Shown: one piece after another, positions 62,901-64,000 of the stretch
Layout of the letters: every line of letters begins with the position of its first letter
How positions within the stretch are numbered: the stretch's first letter is position 1
NCBI GenBank assembly: GCA_963930655.1
Contig: OZ005608.1
Span: forward strand, 992,001 to 1,056,000
DNA length: 64,000 nt
Direction of reading: 5' to 3'
Source of the DNA: Myrica gale
Lineage: Eukaryota > Streptophyta > Magnoliopsida > Fagales > Myricaceae
The notes under the pieces: model-generated
The model's database searches: none
Told to the model about the DNA's origin: nothing
What the model saw: the letters and a program-made list of their open reading frames with translations, nothing else
Position numbers and translations under genes: made by a program

Positions 62901-64000
62901 ATATGCTTGCATCTCTAGTAGTATTCTTTGGAAACAAAAAAAATGAGTAGTCATGGGAAAACATCATAGTATGCTCCATATCTATAAAGGCAAAAATCAA
63001 ATTGTATCCTATAACTTTTAATTTCTTTGATTACGCCCCTTAAGTTTTAAAAATAATCAATCCTCACCCACCATTCGATTTGGCCTTTAAATTAGACGGA
63101 AAATGATGTGGATTGACTGAAGTACCCCTCCAAAAAAATTAGAATTTGTTTTAAATGAATAAAATATAAATATAAATATATAAATGAAATAAAATTTCTA
63201 TGTTTTTATTTAAACAATATTACTTTTTATTTATATATCATTTTTTTTTCAATGTTTTTAGTAATTGTCTTACGAGGGGTATTTCGGTAATTGTTTGTAT
63301 GGTTTAATGGCCAAATCGAATGGAGGGTGAGGATTGATATCTTTTAAAACTTATGGCGTGTAAATTAGACAAATTAGAAGTTTTTTATTTATATAAGTAA
63401 GCCAATCTTATTAAAGAAAAGGAGAAGTGACAGTATAAGAGACTATACTGACAAAAACTAAAGCATACAAGCTAAGAAACTAAGAAAATCCAGAAAACCC
63501 ACAAAAGGATAACCCAAAACCGAATTAGCCCACAGAAAAGAGCATGCAACATAGAACCCCCTAAACTAGACAAAGACCCAACCCTTTCTTCAAAACATCT
63601 GTCGTTCCGTTCCCTCCACAAACTCCATCAAATGCAAGCAGGGATCATCTTCCAAATGGTCAACGCTATAGGGTCTTCCAACAAAGCATAACATCCACTA
63701 CCTTTCGAGGCATAACCCAATCATAGTTAAGAATGCTCAGCACGCCCCCACAATCCTCTAGCCATCGAGCAATGAAGAAGAAGAAGATCAACCGTTTCTC
63801 CATCGCACTTACACAAATAGCACCACTCAATCACGCAAACTCCCCTCCTCCTTAAGTTATCAATGGTAAAATTTTCCCCTTGAATGACTTCCCAAACAAA
63901 GAAAGCGACTCTAAGGGGAACCATGCTCCTCCAACATTGACGCCAAGGAAATTCCTCATTGGAGCCCTCCATCAACAAAGCATACATTGTTTTCACTGAG
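50957..64000 (+). CDS. GSL8: Callose synthase GSL8/CALS10, N-terminal 19 exons, 3' part outside window
   Basis: GSL8 is a plasma-membrane 1,3-beta-glucan synthase that lays down callose at the cell plate and plasmodesmata. In-phase exons: 50957-51161, 52668-52765, 52938-53101, 54922-55033, 55388-55498, 55871-55996, 56429-56518, 56929-57026, 57106-57223, 57762-57890, 60069-60145, 60237-60315, 60720-60812, 60887-60989, 61107-61230, 61340-61520, 61632-61684, 62411-62471 and 62591-62672; about 701 codons of roughly 1,900. The N-terminus MARVKDNWERLVRATLRREK and SLEMKKVIATLKAIVEVMEA match GSL8 rather than its sister GSL10. Seen are the Vta1-like region (AYSMAQNLDPNSDGRGVLQF), the FKS1 N-terminal domain (FLVSLYFLIWGEAANVRFLP, SAWRNYDDFNEYFW), and the first membrane spans (LWIFLALMFQ onward). 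The catalytic loop lies beyond the window. Two introns use GC donors (after 61520 and 62471). The rest from 62673 is intron 19. No break seen. Confidence 0.95.
53398..54170. mobile_element. GC-rich insertion block in GSL8 intron 3
   Basis: Bases 53460-53945 are strongly GC-rich with long open frames on both strands and no recognisable protein, in contrast to the AT-rich intron. The outer edges GTTTTGGAACTGGTTCGGGT and (reverse complement near 54165) GTTTGGAAATAGTTAGGTTT resemble a diverged terminal inverted repeat, so a non-autonomous DNA element with GC-rich cargo is the best guess. No target duplication could be fixed. Confidence 0.45.
54479..54875. mobile_element. AT-rich MITE in GSL8 intron 3, copy 3
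   Basis: The left end GGGGGATGTTCATTTTATAA and the right end (reverse complement GGGCATGTTCACTTTGCAAA) are inverted. The interior is a string of diverged repeats of GGAGTTTGTGTAAAAAG-like units with AGAGAGAGATGGTTTGATGT. It ends about 46 bp before exon 4, so it lies very close to the acceptor. The ends recall Harbinger-type MITEs, but the flanking triplets differ. Confidence 0.68.
58231..58282. mobile_element. 52-bp miniature Mutator-type element in GSL8 intron 10
   Basis: A nearly perfect hairpin: GGGTGCGGATTTGCTGCAGT then TCGG, a spacer of about four bases, CCGAACTGCAGCAGAAGCTC then GCCC. It is flanked by an exact 9-bp duplication CAGGAAATA (58222-58230 and 58283-58291). The arms are those of the 144-bp element at 47634-47777 with almost nothing between them. 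Confidence 0.85.
59697..60003. mobile_element. Foldback MITE in GSL8 intron 10
   Basis: Left CACCCTTCAACTATGATGG and right CCATAGTTGGAGGGTG are inverted. The arms continue inward through TGCACTC/GAGGGTGCA-type and TCCGTTATCTTAGACGGAAA-type sequence to a centre near 59850. Non-coding. It ends about 65 bp before exon 11. Confidence 0.78.
63000..63377. mobile_element. Foldback MITE in GSL8 intron 19
   Basis: CAATCCTCACCCACCATTCG and its inverted partner CGAATGGAGGGTGAGGATTG, each next to GGCC/ATTTGG sequence, define arms of about 100 bp; AAGTTTTAAAA also pairs with TTTTAAAACTT. The AT-rich centre has TAAATATAAATATATAAATG. A LINE tail starts right at its right edge. Confidence 0.75.
63381..64000 (-). 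mobile_element. L1-type LINE, 3' part, in GSL8 intron 19 (runs off window)
   Basis: On the minus strand the zf-RVT domain is readable: WRSMVPLRVAFFVWEVIQGE, TIDNLRRRGVCVIEWCYLCK and LLLHCSMARGLWG, from the window edge to about 63727. The 3' end is the T-rich stretch at 63381-63395 followed by ATATAAGTAAGCCAATCTTA, similar to the two LINE tails in ELP3. The 5' portion is outside the window, so truncation and target duplication cannot be judged. Confidence 0.85.

Overview
The window is nuclear DNA of a flowering plant, most likely a woody eudicot. Protein-coding exons are split by GT-AG introns, every recognisable protein is a plant orthologue, intergenic DNA is AT-rich, and LINE, LTR, Mutator-like and Harbinger-like debris fills introns and spacers. 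I saw no bacterial or organellar genes, rRNA, tRNA or CRISPR array.

Layout. 1-5752 (-): TELO2, a TOR/PIKK assembly factor, with its 3' end outside the window. 6884-12024 (+): ELP3, the catalytic Elongator subunit, divergent from TELO2 across a 1.1 kb spacer holding nested MITEs. 12133-13377: solo LTR. 13803-15304 (+): HemW/RSAD1-like radical-SAM protein. 16706-19688 (-): secreted or membrane-anchored C2H2 zinc-finger protein. 20916-23490 (-): broken GDSL lipase gene with a GC-rich hairpin insertion. 23959-27024: Mutator-type element carrying CPSF160 exon fragments (a Pack-MULE). 27520-29355: second long-TIR element. 32505-34142 (+): intronless purine permease AZG2. 34812-38401 (-): two-B3-domain transcription factor with two frame breaks. 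40479-41332: retroposon with a 17-bp target duplication. 42026-44107 (+): AIRP2-like RING E3 ligase. 45391-46920 (-): second GDSL lipase relic. 50957 to the right edge (+): callose synthase GSL8/CALS10, first 19 exons (about 701 codons), with introns swollen by MITEs and a LINE.

The host genes form no operon-like pathway; this is an ordinary gene-rich plant segment. Two neighbour pairs (TELO2 with a GDSL lipase, ELP3 with AZG2) recall Arabidopsis neighbourhoods, which suggests conserved microsynteny. The most interesting material is the mobile DNA: a Pack-MULE with an exact 9-bp target duplication, a foldback cluster sharing its terminal sequence, a 144-bp MITE and a 52-bp miniature relative each with its own 9-bp duplication, and a Harbinger-type MITE nested in a foldback. 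Exon limits were set by hand from splice consensus, reading phase and remembered family alignments, so single borders may be off by a few bases.
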